Assembly (NCBI GenBank): GCA_964514415.1
Contig: CAZEQL010000001.1
Span: forward strand, 1-64,000
Direction of reading: 5' to 3'
Length of the DNA: 64,000 nt
From: CAZEQL01 sp964514415
GTDB lineage: Bacteria > Chloroflexota > Dehalococcoidia > GIF9 > AB-539-J10
Position numbers and translations under genes: made by a program. Positions 62,762 to 64,000 of this stretch are shown here, piece after piece; position 1 is the first letter of the stretch; the number at the start of each line of letters is the position of its first letter. The notes under the pieces were generated by a model. It was not told the origin of the DNA. It searched no databases and saw nothing but the letters and a program-made list of their open reading frames with translations.

Positions 62762-63784
62762 CTAATTTGAGCGCATCACCACTGTTACTGCTTCTAAAGC
62801 GTTGATACGCCCTTCCCCCACACCATCGGCGTCAATGGGAGTGCAGCTACTTTCAATTGCCTGCCGCACTTCATCGTTGACTACGCCGTTGCCATTGGTG
62901 TCCTTAGCTACACTAAAGCCCAGAGCAGCCACGCCCGAGACGTGAGCTGCTGCTGGTGAAGTGCCGATTTTACAACCATATTGATTGTCGGGCAATTCGG
63001 AGTAGATGTCAAAGCCTGGAGCAGCCACATCTACCCAATCGCCATGGTTGGATAGTAATGCCAGGGAATCATCTTCATCAGTAGCAGCTACGGCAAGGGA
63101 ATTAACATAGTAAGCGGGATACGCCGGCGCTGACTTACCTTCGTTGCCCGCCGCCGCCACAATTACCGCTCCGCGACTCCAGGCATAGTTTACCGCCTCT
63201 TCCAAATCTGGCGACGATTTCACGCAGAGGCTTACATTGATAACCCTGGCTCCGTGGTCCACCGCCCAGATGATGCCCTTAGCCACTGTGGAAGGCTCAC
63301 ATTTGCCGCCATCGTCAGCCACCTTGACATTCATTAACTGGCATTCGGGAGCGATAGCAGCAATGGTGCCAGCCATATGAGTCCCATGGCCATAAAGGTC
63401 GTCGCTTGTCGCACTATCGGTAAAATTCACCTGAGCTATAACCCTGTCACCTAAATCCTGATTATCCTCATCAATGCCGGTATCCAGAACGGCCACAATA
63501 ACAGGCTTACTATCTCTGGCTATTTGCCATGCCTGAGGCGCCTCGATTTTGCTTACCCCCCAGCGCAGGCTTACATAGCTATCACTTGATGAACTCGCTA
63601 TCTCAGGGGAAGAGACTTGGCTCATGTCATCGCTACTGTAGGTTATGGTATCGCTGTTATAAACAGGCGCAGCATTACGGGCAGGTACAGTTTCCTCAGC
63701 AAGTGCTGCCGCATTCACCAGGAAGCCACCCAGTGCCACACCAATCACTGCCAGAACTATAATTGAATATCTCAGCCTTCTCAT
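62762..63784 (-). CDS. secreted subtilisin-like serine protease (S8) with dockerin-like end
   Basis: A signal peptide (about 1-30) is followed by a short pro-region and an S8 catalytic domain. The triad is Asp in VAVLDTGIDEDN, His in YGHGTHMAGT and Ser in GTSPAAAHVSG, with the oxyanion Asn in AAAGNEG. The C-terminus has DTNGNGVVNDEVRQAI and DADGVGEGRINALEAV, which look like degenerate calcium-binding repeats similar to the BtuF tail. Repeat arrays lie on both sides. Substrate unknown. Confidence 0.9.
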   Translation of the reverse strand: MRRLRYSIIVLAVIGVALGGFLVNAAALAEETVPARNAAPVYNSDTITYSSDDMSQVSSPEIASSSSDSYVSLRWGVSKIEAPQAWQIARDSKPVIVAVLDTGIDEDNQDLGDRVIAQVNFTDSATSDDLYGHGTHMAGTIAAIAPECQLMNVKVADDGGKCEPSTVAKGIIWAVDHGARVINVSLCVKSSPDLEEAVNYAWSRGAVIVAAAGNEGKSAPAYPAYYVNSLAVAATDEDDSLALLSNHGDWVDVAAPGFDIYSELPDNQYGCKIGTSPAAAHVSGVAALGFSVAKDTNGNGVVNDEVRQAIESSCTPIDADGVGEGRINALEAVTVVMRSN

Positions 63785-63898
63785 CCCATTTAAAATCTAA
63801 CAGCCAGCTACCCTGGTAGACATCAACTATTGGTACCGTTTCACACGAGAATTTGGTCATGTGACTTTTTACCCATGGCTTAGAGGACGTCCTTTGCC

Positions 63899-64000
63899 AT
63901 TGCGAGCCGAAGGCATGGCAAACATGCATCTGTAGATGCGGGTCTATAGGTATGGGTCTGTAGACCCGTGCAACACCCGCATATCGAGGCTAAAGCCTCG
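63899..64000 (-). repeat. inverted copy of the composite palindromic repeat
   Basis: Read on the minus strand, it starts with CGAGGCTTTAGCCTCG and ATATGCGGGT, then the GGGTCTACAGACCC palindrome, and ends with TTCGGCTCGCAATGG. It is the same unit as at 59564 and 62320 in the opposite orientation, upstream of the protease gene, and it is cut by the window end. Confidence 0.7.

Overview
The window looks like chromosome from a strictly anaerobic bacterium of the Chloroflexota, most likely a Dehalococcoidia-type lineage. This is inferred from gene content: an oxygen-sensitive class III ribonucleotide reductase (NrdD/NrdG), an electron-bifurcating NfnAB pair, a large cobamide salvage and remodelling locus without corrin-ring synthesis genes, many secreted beta-sandwich proteins held by one C-terminal membrane helix, and abundant short dispersed palindromic repeats. 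No rRNA marker is present, so the lineage is not proven.

Layout. 1-12.9 kb: two minus-strand genes (a membrane transglutaminase-like protein and a zincin-fold metallopeptidase); a plus-strand run of aroH, aroF, ribF, tyrS, a class V aminotransferase and serA; then, on the minus strand, DUF1015, purL, purQ, yqeY and rpsU. 13.1-20.3 kb: dtd, a Fur-family regulator followed by a zinc-type ABC importer and a methyltransferase, then nrdD-nrdG. 20.5-45.6 kb: a 25-kb plus-strand block devoted mainly to cobamides. It starts with a secreted alpha/alpha-toroid protein, two DUF4430 (transcobalamin C-terminal-like) proteins and a complete ECF importer. An ABC-2 exporter, a BtuF-like binding protein with a dockerin-like tail and two modular surface proteins follow. 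A PP-loop ATPase, a radical SAM protein, BtuC, CbiZ, BtuD, CbiB, CobD, CbiP, CobO, CobT, CobS and CobU complete it. 45.8-59.2 kb: housekeeping genes (dnaJ, gpsA, plsY, der, argF, polA), an A+T-rich and probably acquired FAD oxidoreductase, nfnB-nfnA and mutM. 59.3-64 kb: a tRNA with anticodon CAT, arrays of concatenated palindromes, a secreted two-gene unit, an ECF sigma factor and a subtilisin-like protease.

The most interesting system is the cobamide block. The two folds that make up animal intrinsic factor and transcobalamin (an alpha/alpha toroid and a small beta domain) appear here as separate surface proteins encoded next to an ECF transporter. A BtuFCD importer, the remodelling enzyme CbiZ and the nucleotide-loop assembly enzymes lie further along. 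Two promoters in the block, before the toroid gene and before btuF, share near-consensus -35/-10 boxes and the same ordered short blocks through leaders of more than 100 nt, which suggests common control.

A second theme is invasion by small repeats. At least two dispersed repeat families lie in frame inside conserved genes (DUF1015, purL, polA, cobU) and encode extra peptides, and one supplies the stop codon of mutM. A third, 207-bp composite palindromic unit is arrayed around the secreted-protein and sigma-factor genes near the right end.
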